Source: Legionella fallonii LLAP-10 (GTDB taxonomy: Bacteria > Pseudomonadota > Gammaproteobacteria > Legionellales > Legionellaceae). From it: DNA of 64,000 nucleotides. This document shows positions 1 to 8,433 of the stretch, piece by piece. The notes under the pieces are model-generated. The model was not told the DNA's origin. It ran no database searches and saw only the letters and a program-made list of their open reading frames with translations. The stretch's first letter is position 1. The number at the start of each line of letters is the position of its first letter. The stretch is from NCBI RefSeq assembly GCF_000953135.1, contig NZ_LN614827.1, forward strand, positions 2,447,001 to 2,511,000, in the 5' to 3' direction. Made by a program: the position numbers and the translations under genes.

Positions 1-528
1 GTCAATTCCTTTGTCAGAAATATAACGAATACTGGAATAGCGGACACCAATGTCACGCAATTCTTGACCGATATTTTTCATTATCCCTTCATAACGACGA
101 CTAATAACGCTTTCAACATCAACCTCAAGAAGAAAATGCACCCCCCCTCTTAGATCCAATCCTTGTTTCATCGGTCTAGCATGAATAACTTCTAACCAAT
201 GAGGAGTTGACGGCGCTAAGTTTAAGGCGACCGTATATTGACTGCCCAAGCTATTTTTAATGATATCCCTAGCTAATAATTGAGAATCAGTAGAGGAAAA
301 AATTACCTCAAGCCCCTCCCCTTCGGTATTTAGGGCCTTGTAATCAGTTTTTGCTTTTTTCAAGGTATTTTCTACTTGAGTAGCCAATTCCTCTTTATCC
401 ACTGGAGCATCTGAAGAAATCTGCACTACAGGGTTTTCGGTATATAAATTTGGTATGGCGTAAATAAACCCAATGATGGCAATAACAATCAACATCAGGT
501 TTTTCCATAGAGGATATTTATTTTGCAT
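1..528 (-). CDS. secD: SecD, protein translocase subunit (3' part outside window)
   Basis: Only the first 176 codons are present; the gene continues beyond base 1. SecD is an inner-membrane subunit of the SecDF-YajC complex, which helps SecYEG-driven export using the proton gradient. The start is the ATG whose complement lies at 526-528. The product begins MQNKYPLWKNLML and continues into one N-terminal transmembrane helix at about residues 7-25. The periplasmic part carries the typical GLDLRGGVHFLLEVD segment near residues 135-150, which is diagnostic of SecD. It lies 21 bp downstream of yajC, so the two are probably co-transcribed with the queA cluster. No defect is visible in the part seen. 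Confidence 0.95.
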   Translation of the reverse strand, partial: MQNKYPLWKNLMLIVIAIIGFIYAIPNLYTENPVVQISSDAPVDKEELATQVENTLKKAKTDYKALNTEGEGLEVIFSSTDSQLLARDIIKNSLGSQYTVALNLAPSTPHWLEVIHARPMKQGLDLRGGVHFLLEVDVESVISRRYEGIMKNIGQELRDIGVRYSSIRYISDKGID

Positions 529-549
529 TTCCGTGTCCCTATGACTGAC

Positions 550-885
550 TTAAAGAGATTTTAAAGTGCCTTTAGGCAATACGGTAGTTACCGCACCTCG
601 TTGCATACTAATCTCTACGCCCTCAGCAAGACTTACTTTGATGTATTGATCATCTAAGCTAACTACTTTACCTAAAATTCCTGCGTTGGTAACGATTTCA
701 TCACCTTTCTTTAACTGGTTAATCAATGCTTTATGCTCTTTTGCTCTTTTATTCTGCGGTCTAATTAACATAAAATAAAACAACACAAAGATGGCCACGA
801 TCATTATGAGTGAAAAGGTTCCGTCAGTTTGAGCGGCTGCGGGCGCCCCTGCTGCTGCAAAAGCATCACTAATAAAAAAACTCAT
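550..885 (-). CDS. yajC: YajC, SecDF-associated preprotein translocase subunit
   Basis: This is a small inner-membrane partner of SecDF. The product is 111 residues, with one transmembrane helix at about residues 23-41 (LIMIVAIFVLFYFMLIRP). The family hallmark RPQNKRAKEH follows, then a soluble domain with GDEIVTNAGILGKV. The reading frame is open further upstream to 993. The ATG at 885 is preferred because a GAGGAGA ribosome site sits just before it, and because the product then begins MSFFISDAFA like other YajC proteins. It is directly followed by secD, the standard arrangement. Confidence 0.95.
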   Translation of the reverse strand: MSFFISDAFAAAGAPAAAQTDGTFSLIMIVAIFVLFYFMLIRPQNKRAKEHKALINQLKKGDEIVTNAGILGKVVSLDDQYIKVSLAEGVEISMQRGAVTTVLPKGTLKSL

Positions 886-1092
886 ATAATCTCTCCTCAA
901 ATCTGCTATTAATTGATTGCATTGGAAGTTTACTAGACTTCTTTCGAAACTTGCTGTAGTAAGAAACACGGAACGCAAAACAATACTGTACACGTACCAC
1001 TACAATAGAGTTTTGAAAAAAGTCTATTGGTCAACAGCGTGACATCATATAGATAATTACTCATAAGGTAAATGAAAGGAATCAATTTCAAT

Positions 1093-1932
1093 TTAATTTC
1101 TTACATAATTTTGCGCATAGTAAACATTATGTTGAATTAGAAATCGCTGACATAACAAAGGAGTATGTAAATATAAATGATGTAAATAGGCTTTGGTAAA
1201 CCGCTGAGAGCAACTAGGACAAGCACAAGCAGCATCTATAGTTGTAAATTGCATCGCATAAACGTCTTCAATTAAATGAAGATTGCCCTGCTGACTAAAC
1301 ACTATTCCACGCATCGCCATAGCCGCAGGCGCATCCGATTCTATCCATAGAGATTCGTCTTTTTTCAGCTCATCTAGATTTGCCAAATCGCCATGCCCAA
1401 TAATATATCGCGGTAAAGCAGACCATTTTCTTAACTCGTCGGCTAAAGCGTTAGAGCTAGAATGATTGATGTTGAAATAAACACCATGCTGTCTTTGTAA
1501 CTCTTGCTGTGATAAATCTTCTGCTGCAATAAAAGGAATAATAGCATCATTCCAGTTATCCCAAAGTTGGGGAAACTCACGTATGATTTTGAGAGGTAAA
1601 AGTACAGCATCAGGTTTTATATGCTGAATTAACTCGACTAATTGCTCATAACTTAACTTAATTTTGCTCCCATCATAAGGCGAAACGAGAGTAAAGACTC
1701 CCCCCTTATTGGCAACGCATTTTGTTGCATTGAGGATAAGGCCTCCGGACCACCCTAAATACTGGGCTAAGTCATGGATTTTTTTCAAGAAATCATAGCC
1801 TGGCTTCAACAGTAAAGAGTCCAGATGGAAGCTCATCGTGTTGATCTTCGCTTCTTGCCAATTCGCTGAAGTAAGACATAAACCTGCTTCCGAAGTCATT
1901 ATAGGTATATAGCTTTGTTCCCTATCCAACAT
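1093..1932 (-). CDS. Divergent Tgt-like protein, probably not catalytic
   Basis: The 279-residue product aligns by eye along its length with bacterial tRNA-guanine transglycosylase (Tgt, about 370 residues). Landmarks are YLGWSGGLIL near 58-67, SPYDGSK at 84-90, and a zinc-site motif CACPSC (Cys236, 238, 241) followed by KAYLHHL and His268. It is about 90 residues short. The active-site segment that normally reads TDSGGFQ is missing after residue 67. The second conserved Asp, in a MAFDE-type motif, aligns with leucine around 114. The nucleophile region FDCVMPTR aligns with IESDAPAA (197-204), where the Asp becomes Glu at best. The gene lies where tgt normally sits, between queA and yajC, with a G-rich ribosome site and no stops. 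I infer a retained non-catalytic homologue, perhaps a partner of another Tgt. A decaying gene that is still open is the alternative. Confidence 0.75.
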   Translation of the reverse strand: MLDREQSYIPIMTSEAGLCLTSANWQEAKINTMSFHLDSLLLKPGYDFLKKIHDLAQYLGWSGGLILNATKCVANKGGVFTLVSPYDGSKIKLSYEQLVELIQHIKPDAVLLPLKIIREFPQLWDNWNDAIIPFIAAEDLSQQELQRQHGVYFNINHSSSNALADELRKWSALPRYIIGHGDLANLDELKKDESLWIESDAPAAMAMRGIVFSQQGNLHLIEDVYAMQFTTIDAACACPSCSQRFTKAYLHHLYLHTPLLCQRFLIQHNVYYAQNYVRN

Positions 1933-1980
1933 TCATTATCCCCCCTACATACTTTGTTTTTAGAGCATATTAACTAATTA

Positions 1981-2994
1981 TTAAAGTAATAAGCTTGTAT
2001 CGCCATAACTGAAAAAACGATACTTTTTATCAATTGCTTCCTGGTATAAGTCCATCGCTTCCTGATGACCAATAAACGCTGAAACCAGCATTAATAAAGT
2101 AGACTCAGGTAAATGAAAGTTAGTCATTAGTCCATCACAAATTTTAAATTGATAACCAGGATAAATAAAAATGTCCGTATCGCGACTGCAAGCAGTAAGC
2201 TCACCAGCGTTAACCGCACTCTCCAAGCTGCGCAATGCGGTTGTCCCCACAGCAATCACTCTTTTTCCAGCGGCTTTTGTTGCCTTCACGGCATTAACTA
2301 ATTCTGGGCTAATGATAAAATGTTCACTATGCATTTTATGTTCTTTAATATTATCGCAACGCACGGGTCTAAAGGTTCCAGCACCGACGTGCAAAGTAAC
2401 ATAAGCAATATTAATCCCTTTAGCATTTAAACTGGATAAAACAGCCTCGTCAAAGTGAAGTCCCGCTGTTGGCGCTGCTACAGAGCCAGCATATTTGGCA
2501 TAAACTGTTTGATAGCGATCGGCATCTAATGATTCATCCTGTCTCGCAATATAAGGAGGCAGTGGAATATGTCCTAAACGATTTAATAGTTCTAATACGC
2601 TAATACTCGTTTTACAAACAAATAAATCATCTCGCCTGTCTATAACTTCAAGTTGATTACCTTGTTCTAATTGAATAATGCCGCCAGGTCTTAAAGCTTT
2701 ACTGGCCTTAATATGAGCAAGAAAAGTAAATTCCCCGGTAATTCGCTCTACTAATAATTCAACTTTTCCTCCAGTTAATTTTTGGCCATAAAGTCGAGCA
2801 GGAATGACTCTAGTATCATTCATTACTAATAGATCACCGGGTTCTAAAAAATTAACAATATCCTTAAATTGATAATGGCCATGTTCTTTTTTCTGACGGT
2901 TATAACATAACAATCGCGAATCACTCCGACTGTCCAAGGGGTATTGGGCAATCAATTCTGGAGGAAGATCAAAATAAAAATCTTGCTTATTCAT
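1981..2994 (-). CDS. queA: QueA, S-adenosylmethionine:tRNA ribosyltransferase-isomerase
   Basis: QueA transfers and isomerises the ribose of S-adenosylmethionine onto preQ1-modified tRNA, giving epoxyqueuosine. The product is 337 residues, the normal length. Family segments are DFYFDLPPELIAQYP at the N-terminus, LVMNDTRVIPARL near 60, SVAAPTAGLHFDE near 170 and DGLMTNFHLPESTLLMLVSA near 285-304. The ATG at 2994 is chosen over one 12 codons upstream because it matches the family start MNKQDF and has an AGG element upstream. The Tgt-like gene follows after about 50 bp, so the two probably share a transcript. queE lies far away at 60490-61143. Confidence 0.97.
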   Translation of the reverse strand: MNKQDFYFDLPPELIAQYPLDSRSDSRLLCYNRQKKEHGHYQFKDIVNFLEPGDLLVMNDTRVIPARLYGQKLTGGKVELLVERITGEFTFLAHIKASKALRPGGIIQLEQGNQLEVIDRRDDLFVCKTSISVLELLNRLGHIPLPPYIARQDESLDADRYQTVYAKYAGSVAAPTAGLHFDEAVLSSLNAKGINIAYVTLHVGAGTFRPVRCDNIKEHKMHSEHFIISPELVNAVKATKAAGKRVIAVGTTALRSLESAVNAGELTACSRDTDIFIYPGYQFKICDGLMTNFHLPESTLLMLVSAFIGHQEAMDLYQEAIDKKYRFFSYGDTSLLL

Positions 2995-3079
2995 AATACA
3001 GCCTGAAAATAAATTGATGGCATTATACATAAAACTATTCGCATAAAGCTAATTTCTTAAGAAGTATCTCGGATTAAGG

Positions 3080-3255
3080 GGCCATAAGCGCCAGGTTAAG
3101 AAACAAAGAACTATCTAATAACCTCGCTAGCTCTCTCCCGCGATTTATCATCGATTTACAAACAGAACTCATTGCACAGGTGGAGGGCTTTTCGTGCTAA
3201 CAAGGTATTATTCCGTTTCTTATCCTCTCTCCATCGAGAAAAAAGGGGAGACGAC
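3080..3255. repeat. Intergenic repeat, left copy flanking the ankyrin gene
   Basis: The 350-bp gap between the ankyrin gene and queA holds a repeat that recurs at 6996-7147 in the same outer orientation. Shared outer blocks are CAGGTTAAGAAACAAAGA at 3092-3109 and CTTATCC-CTCTCC near 3219-3232. The inner block 3129-3170 (with CTCCCGCGATTTATCATCG) is inverted relative to the inner block of the other copy. The same motifs recur in simpler form around 22221-22299 and 31081-31164. No reading frame is supported in it. Confidence 0.7.
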
Positions 3256-3298
3256 CTCATCTACTCCTTATGGGTTTAGGCTCAACCTGCAATATAAG

Positions 3299-3326
3299 TA
3301 GATACTGTCTTTAAGGACAGTATCTA
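3299..3326. terminator. Perfect 11-bp hairpin downstream of the ankyrin gene
   Basis: TAGATACTGTC and GACAGTATCTA form a perfect inverted repeat around a six-base loop. It lies about 20 bp beyond the stop of the minus-strand ankyrin gene. The following T-tract is weak, so termination is plausible but not certain. Confidence 0.5.
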
Positions 3327-3344
3327 CATTTGATTTTCACGTCA

Positions 3345-6300
3345 TTAAATATTCGACGGACTATTTTTATTTTTCTGAGAGGGTTGTTCCAAATCTGATT
3401 TTTTTTCTTCGCGCTCAAATAACTTCAATTTTGATTTAAAAATAGAGTCGCCAATAGCCTTTTTCGCCCTTTCTGGCGCCCCCCAAGAATCATTATTTTC
3501 CTTTAAATTTTTAAACTCGTGTTCAAAACAATGTTTTACGTCTTCAATTTTACTTCTCTGTATTTTATTTTCAGTAAGCAGCTTTAAAAAACATTTATAT
3601 TGTTCGTCTAAATTTATAAAAAATTGAACTCTAAGTACCAAAGACTCAAATTTCCCCGGATCTTTCTCAACTGTGTCTGCAAATTCCTGAAGGGCAATAA
3701 GTGCTTCTTTTCTATTTTCATGCTCAGAGTTGTCATCAAGAGCATCGATTTGTCTTCTCAACGAAGACACCTTTTCCCCTAAAAATTCCTCGAGCAATTG
3801 CACAATCAAGGGATGATTGTGTGCCTTTGCCAATTGTACCATTGTTAAACCCTCTCTATCTGTATAACTGAGGCTTGCTTCATGTTCCAGTAAAAGAGCC
3901 ACTATGGCACTGTGTCCATTTTTAATTGCCATCTGCAATGCATTAAAGTTTTGGAATTCCTCTTCATATAAATGATAAGCATCTGGATCTGCTTTTGCTT
4001 TGAGTAATGTTTCAACTATCGGAGTCAAACCTTTTCTCGATGCAATGCAAATGGCGGGCTCTCCCTCGTGGTCACTAGCATTAGCCGAGGCACCCACGCT
4101 CAAATAAAGCTCGACCATAGTTAGATCGTTATCATATAGCGCATTAATTAATAGATTATTTTTATCATTTTGGCTGCAGATAGCCCCGGCGTCCAACAAT
4201 AAACTAATCATAAAAGAATCGTGATGTTGAATGGCTATATTAAGAAGACCTCTCCCATCAACAGATAGCCCATTAGGATCGGCCCCAGCCTTAATTAATA
4301 GTTCTGCAGCATTTCTATCCCTATTCCTCACTGCTATAGCAAGCGGAGAGTCACAAGATTCACTGTCTTGCGTTACTTCCGCGCCTGCCCTGATAAGTAT
4401 TTCAATTAAAGCGCGATTACCATTCTCTACTGCCATATGCAAAGGAGAGTAACCATCCTCATACAAAGCTAAATTAACATCAGCATCTTTTTTTATTAAT
4501 AATAAAACCTCTCTTTCTTTATTATTTTCAACAGCAAGAAATAAAGGGGTACATCCATCGCTCAGTCTTGCATTGGGATCAGCGCCTGCTTCAAGAGCTG
4601 CGACAACGAGATCCTCTCGTTCGCCTTTTATCGCCATAAAGAGAAAAGGCTGCCCTTCTACTTGTTGTTCTGCTTCTTTTTTTGTCATAGGTAGCTCTAC
4701 TGAATCCAAAATAAAAAAGCACCTTAATGCTGTTTCTAACATCATCAGATCATCTATTTCTGTACCTTCGTTAATGTCAAAATCTTTAAGTTGTTCAATG
4801 GCGAGCAGTCGACTGAGATGAGAGTTATCCATATTAATAGAGTTGATTTTTTCCCTACATGCTTTACCCCGTTGATTTAAATATCGGAGAAGAAGTGCAT
4901 GCATTTCTTCGCCTCCATGCCATTTCGCAAAATCCAAGAGATCATAGTCTTCGACTGTTAATGAAATATCGATGTCGTGTTGCAATAAAGATTTTACCAG
5001 CACGTTATCTCGCTCTTTAATAGCAATGAATAAGGATTGTGTTGGATCCGCACCTGCATCTAGTAGTATTTTGGTAATTCCTCCATGTCCTGTTTTAAGA
5101 GCAATAATTAATGGAGTTAATCCTTGAGCAGATACTTGATTGGGATCATGACCTTCAATAAGTAAGGTACGTACCGTTTTACGCTCACCTCGCGCCACAG
5201 CATCATGTAAACGAGAACTTAATTGCTCCCCAACAGCCTGCTGTTTGCACAGCTGCTTTGTATACTCTTGAGTGTCTTTAAATGCCTGTTCTAAAATAAA
5301 ATCTGGCCATTGAGTATCAATGACTAGACCATACTTAGCACACCTTTCGCTTACGTAAGGTTGAGTAAAAACATCCATTACCTCCAATAAACTATGAAAT
5401 CCCTCACGGACATATACTAAGTTATAGATTTTCAAAAAATGATTAATATCTTCATTCTTTGTAGGACTCAACTTATTGCGTTCAACATAAGTCAGAAGAA
5501 GAGCGACTCCATAAAAGGCATGGCCTGATATAGAGGCAACAAAGGGAGATCGCTTGCGTACAAATTCATAAGAATCTTCTGAATCACTGTAGTAAATATC
5601 TGGTCCTCTATTTTCTAATTCATGTTCACTTAATTCATCGTGGAAATTTGGCTGTGACGAACGCATCACTCCCTTATTTCTAGTCAAAACCACATCACTT
5701 TTCTCTCCCATAGCCCGTTGATATTCAGAAATTAGCCCTTTTTTCCTACGGCGACCACGGAGTTCCCAATCCGTAGAATTTTCTTTTAATTCTATTTCCA
5801 GTTCTATAATGTGTTCATCGTCTAGTTCATCTAAAATCAAAACAGCGGCTATAGCCTCTTCAGCATTAAGGGCATGTCTTGTCTCCCCCTTCAAAAAATA
5901 TTTAGCTATCCGATTAATAGCAGCTATAGCCTCCTTATTGATACATTGCCCTTGATAAAGAGCAGCAATCCTGTTTTCAAAAAAGCGTCGACTGTAATTT
6001 TCATATATCGAAACCTCTAATAATTCAGACTGTATATCTACGATAGCGGTGCACGCTTCTTTACCAATATCATTCTCATACTCATTACATAAATTAGTAA
6101 TGATTTTAATAGCTTCCTCATAATCAGTTTCCATATACAGCTGACGACATCGAGCTAATTGACTCTTGAAGTGCTCATTATTCAAAGAATACTTTTGTAA
6201 TAATCCCATCGTTAAAAATAGATATTCAGATTTATCTAAATCAGACTTACAAGTCGCTACTATAAACTCCTCCAGTTTAAGATTCCCTGAAAATTTATTT

Positions 6301-6854
6301 TTTCTCAAAGGGTTAACTAGTTCTTTATAAGTTAAATGCAGATACTCAGGTATAGGAATAATTTCTCTGTGTATGGCCAATTTGGAAGGAAGATCAATTA
6401 AGGTATCCGGTATCTTTTCCATAGCCAAAGTCATGATTCGTTGACAATGAGCCAATGGCAATTGTTCTCCATCATCGTCTTGGAGTACTCGCTTAATTAA
6501 TGCCGAGCACGTATTATTTAACCATTGATTTTCTTCCTCCTTCTCATCATGGAACACAATATCTTCTAGTATTAATGTATCATCCAATGTATCCAATAGA
6601 GCAGGAAAAAGTATCCTGCAAAATGATGGTTGATCCTTTTTGATGAGGCTAGAGATGAGTAAGACTTTATCTTCCTCAACTAATCGCTGTAAATGCTTTG
6701 TCAAATCCCCTTCACCATCTGTAAGCATCTCATCAAGTGATGTTCTGAGAGACATAACACCAGATGGAATGGAACGCTTTTCTTTGCTGCCGGAGAGAAA
6801 ATTTTTATATTCGTCCACGGAATGAACTGCATATATAGGCAACTTTGCTTTCAT
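3345..6854 (-). CDS. Large ankyrin-repeat protein, candidate Dot/Icm effector
   Basis: The product is 1169 residues with no signal peptide or membrane helix. The N-terminal 540 residues are helical and not recognised. They contain an acidic patch (YYSDSEDSYEF) near 440 and a GHAFYGVALLLTYVERNKL segment. Two ankyrin blocks follow: residues about 550-650 (GLTPLIIALKTGH, KILLDAGADP) and about 735-1020, with repeats such as GCTPLFLAVENNK, GYSPLHMAVENGN and NALQMAIKNGH. The C-terminus is charged and ends in a Glu-rich stretch (FEREEKKSDLEQ) followed by a polar tail. That is the kind of signal reported for Dot/Icm substrates. A -10-like TATAAT lies about 30 bp upstream. The gene stands alone between two repeat copies, suggesting an accessory insertion. 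Translocation is inference. Confidence 0.85.
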   Translation of the reverse strand: MKAKLPIYAVHSVDEYKNFLSGSKEKRSIPSGVMSLRTSLDEMLTDGEGDLTKHLQRLVEEDKVLLISSLIKKDQPSFCRILFPALLDTLDDTLILEDIVFHDEKEEENQWLNNTCSALIKRVLQDDDGEQLPLAHCQRIMTLAMEKIPDTLIDLPSKLAIHREIIPIPEYLHLTYKELVNPLRKNKFSGNLKLEEFIVATCKSDLDKSEYLFLTMGLLQKYSLNNEHFKSQLARCRQLYMETDYEEAIKIITNLCNEYENDIGKEACTAIVDIQSELLEVSIYENYSRRFFENRIAALYQGQCINKEAIAAINRIAKYFLKGETRHALNAEEAIAAVLILDELDDEHIIELEIELKENSTDWELRGRRRKKGLISEYQRAMGEKSDVVLTRNKGVMRSSQPNFHDELSEHELENRGPDIYYSDSEDSYEFVRKRSPFVASISGHAFYGVALLLTYVERNKLSPTKNEDINHFLKIYNLVYVREGFHSLLEVMDVFTQPYVSERCAKYGLVIDTQWPDFILEQAFKDTQEYTKQLCKQQAVGEQLSSRLHDAVARGERKTVRTLLIEGHDPNQVSAQGLTPLIIALKTGHGGITKILLDAGADPTQSLFIAIKERDNVLVKSLLQHDIDISLTVEDYDLLDFAKWHGGEEMHALLLRYLNQRGKACREKINSINMDNSHLSRLLAIEQLKDFDINEGTEIDDLMMLETALRCFFILDSVELPMTKKEAEQQVEGQPFLFMAIKGEREDLVVAALEAGADPNARLSDGCTPLFLAVENNKEREVLLLIKKDADVNLALYEDGYSPLHMAVENGNRALIEILIRAGAEVTQDSESCDSPLAIAVRNRDRNAAELLIKAGADPNGLSVDGRGLLNIAIQHHDSFMISLLLDAGAICSQNDKNNLLINALYDNDLTMVELYLSVGASANASDHEGEPAICIASRKGLTPIVETLLKAKADPDAYHLYEEEFQNFNALQMAIKNGHSAIVALLLEHEASLSYTDREGLTMVQLAKAHNHPLIVQLLEEFLGEKVSSLRRQIDALDDNSEHENRKEALIALQEFADTVEKDPGKFESLVLRVQFFINLDEQYKCFLKLLTENKIQRSKIEDVKHCFEHEFKNLKENNDSWGAPERAKKAIGDSIFKSKLKLFEREEKKSDLEQPSQKNKNSPSNI

Positions 6855-6883
6855 AACCGAGTCTCCAATATATTTTATTGTTA

Positions 6884-6889
6884 ATTATA
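6884..6889 (-). promoter_or_regulatory. Putative -10 element of the ankyrin gene
   Basis: TATAAT on the minus strand lies about 30 bp before the ATG at 6854. A GGAGA ribosome site lies between them. No good -35 hexamer is visible, so this is tentative. Confidence 0.4.
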
Positions 6890-6962
6890 GTTTATCCGTA
6901 GTTCGTTAATTGGTAGCGAGATCATGAGAGAATGATGAGCCATTAGATAGCAAGTGCTCAGG

Positions 6963-7147
6963 TAATGGCGTCAACTTAAGTAGATTGGACCCCGAGGCCT
7001 ATAACCGTCAGGTTAAGGAACAAAGACCTAGAGGATACTCTAGAGTTCTGTTTGAAAATCGATGATAAATCGCGGGAGAAGGTTAAGGAGAGAGCTTTTT
7101 AGTGCTGCTGAGTTTATTCTACTGCTTATCCCCTCTCCCTCAAGAGA
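6963..7147. repeat. Intergenic repeat, right copy flanking the ankyrin gene
   Basis: The 345-bp gap between the ankyrin and SDR genes holds the second copy of the repeat at 3080-3255. Outer blocks CAGGTTAAGGAACAAAGA (7009-7026) and CTTATCCCCTCTCCCTC (7125-7141) run in the same direction as in the left copy. The core 7043-7096 is inverted. A separate motif, TAATGGCGTCAACTTAAG at 6963-6980, recurs in inverse orientation at 62896-62913 with one mismatch. Confidence 0.7.
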
Positions 7148-7199
7148 GTATACCTGTTCTTCCGAATGTACGTTGGTACTAAGCAGTAGCAAAACGTAA

Positions 7200-7994
7200 T
7201 TAAGCAATAGCGCGGATAATCCCACCCTCTACTCGCACCGCAGCGCCATTGGTAGCCGACGATAAAGGACTGCATAAAAAAGCGACCATGGTTGCTACTT
7301 CTTCTGGTGCAGCGAAACGTTGCAACAAAGAGGAGGGACGCATTGTAGTAAACAATTCACTTTCTACTTGTTTGGGCGTTTTCTTTTGCTCTTTGCTTGC
7401 ACTAATAATAAATTCCTTTACCCCTTCAGTACTAGTTGGACCGGGCAGTATAGAATTTACCGTAACATTAGTGCCAATAGTCATTTCTGCTAGTCCTCGT
7501 GATACAGCAAGTTGCGCCGTCTTAGTCATTCCATAGTGAATCATTTCAACGGGAACTTGTAATCCTGATTCGCTGGAGATAAAAATTACCCTTCCCCAGT
7601 TTTTTGTAAACATATTATTTAAGTAATGACGACACAAGCGTATCCCGCTCATCACATTAGCATTAAATAATCTCAGCCAATCATCATCGGAGATATCATT
7701 AAATTGTTTTACTTCGTAAATACCGAAGTTATTAACCAGAATATCAACCACAGGAATCTGCTCAATCACGGCATCAATTCCTTTTTTGTCACTTAAATCA
7801 GCCGGAGCGGAGATCAGTTTCGCTGCAGGGTAAGACGATTTTATTTTTTTTATTGCATCGGCCACTCTTTCTGGAGTGCGCCCATTAATAACTACCGTTG
7901 CCCCCTCTTCTGCAAGTAATTGGGCAATAGCAAACCCTATGCCCGCAGTTGATCCGGTAACTAGCGCCGTTTTGTTATGTACTTTTAAATCCAT
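7200..7994 (-). CDS. Short-chain dehydrogenase/reductase (SDR)
   Basis: This is a classical SDR oxidoreductase of 264 residues, cytoplasmic and NAD(P)-dependent. The nucleotide-binding motif is TGSTAGIG at about 14-21. NNFG near 88-91 stands in for the usual NNAG. The catalytic Ser is in ISSESG near 140-145 and the YxxxK motif is YGMTK near 154-158. The C-terminus has the common LCSPLSSATNGAAVRVEGG pattern. The substrate cannot be read from sequence. An AAGGAC ribosome site precedes the ATG. The gene is monocistronic, with a 439-bp regulatory gap upstream separating it from the divergent coiled-coil gene. Confidence 0.93.
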   Translation of the reverse strand: MDLKVHNKTALVTGSTAGIGFAIAQLLAEEGATVVINGRTPERVADAIKKIKSSYPAAKLISAPADLSDKKGIDAVIEQIPVVDILVNNFGIYEVKQFNDISDDDWLRLFNANVMSGIRLCRHYLNNMFTKNWGRVIFISSESGLQVPVEMIHYGMTKTAQLAVSRGLAEMTIGTNVTVNSILPGPTSTEGVKEFIISASKEQKKTPKQVESELFTTMRPSSLLQRFAAPEEVATMVAFLCSPLSSATNGAAVRVEGGIIRAIA

Positions 7995-8210
7995 GATTAA
8001 GTCCTTATAAATAAATAGAATTTTTATTAATTACTTCATCCATATCTCTGTTTATAGTACTGAAAAACTGTTTTCAAAACCAGTTCTTGGTAATGCGGAA
8101 CTCTATCAATGTAGCTCAAAAAAACATTATGGATTGTTGACAATAACAAAATAATTTTCACCATGATAAATCAAAAAAACACAATGAAATTTACAATTAA
8201 GTAACATTCA

Positions 8211-8243
8211 CTTAACAATTCCTTAACATTCGTCTGACATAAT
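8211..8243 (+). promoter_or_regulatory. PmrA-like direct repeat with -10-like element
   Basis: CTTAAC (8211-8216) and CTTAAC (8222-8227) form a direct repeat with 5-bp spacing. This matches the geometry of the enterobacterial PmrA box (YTTAAK-N5-YTTAAK) except at the sixth base. A CATAAT at 8238-8243 could be the -10 element. PmrA is known to control many Dot/Icm genes in Legionella. The site is about 190 bp upstream of the coiled-coil gene ATG. The remaining leader (8244-8433) shows a purine-rich stretch but no frame I can support. Confidence 0.4.
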
Positions 8244-8433
8244 AGCCCCAATTTTAAACGGGCAACATCAAGCAATGAGGAGGAATAGATTACCAGTTAA
8301 ATAAAAAACGGGACTTAAATTGCAATTAGCTCGCTCAAAAGCATTGCACGACCCTCCTGAATATTTTGATTCACCGAATAGTTTAATACATACACGTTAA
8401 GTTAATAATTTAATTACCGAGGAGTCACGAATC

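Noticed and set aside
7040..7225. Minus-strand coding frame over the right repeat copy
   Set aside because: It lies wholly within the dispersed repeat and the 3' end of the SDR gene, so it is a by-product of the repeat.
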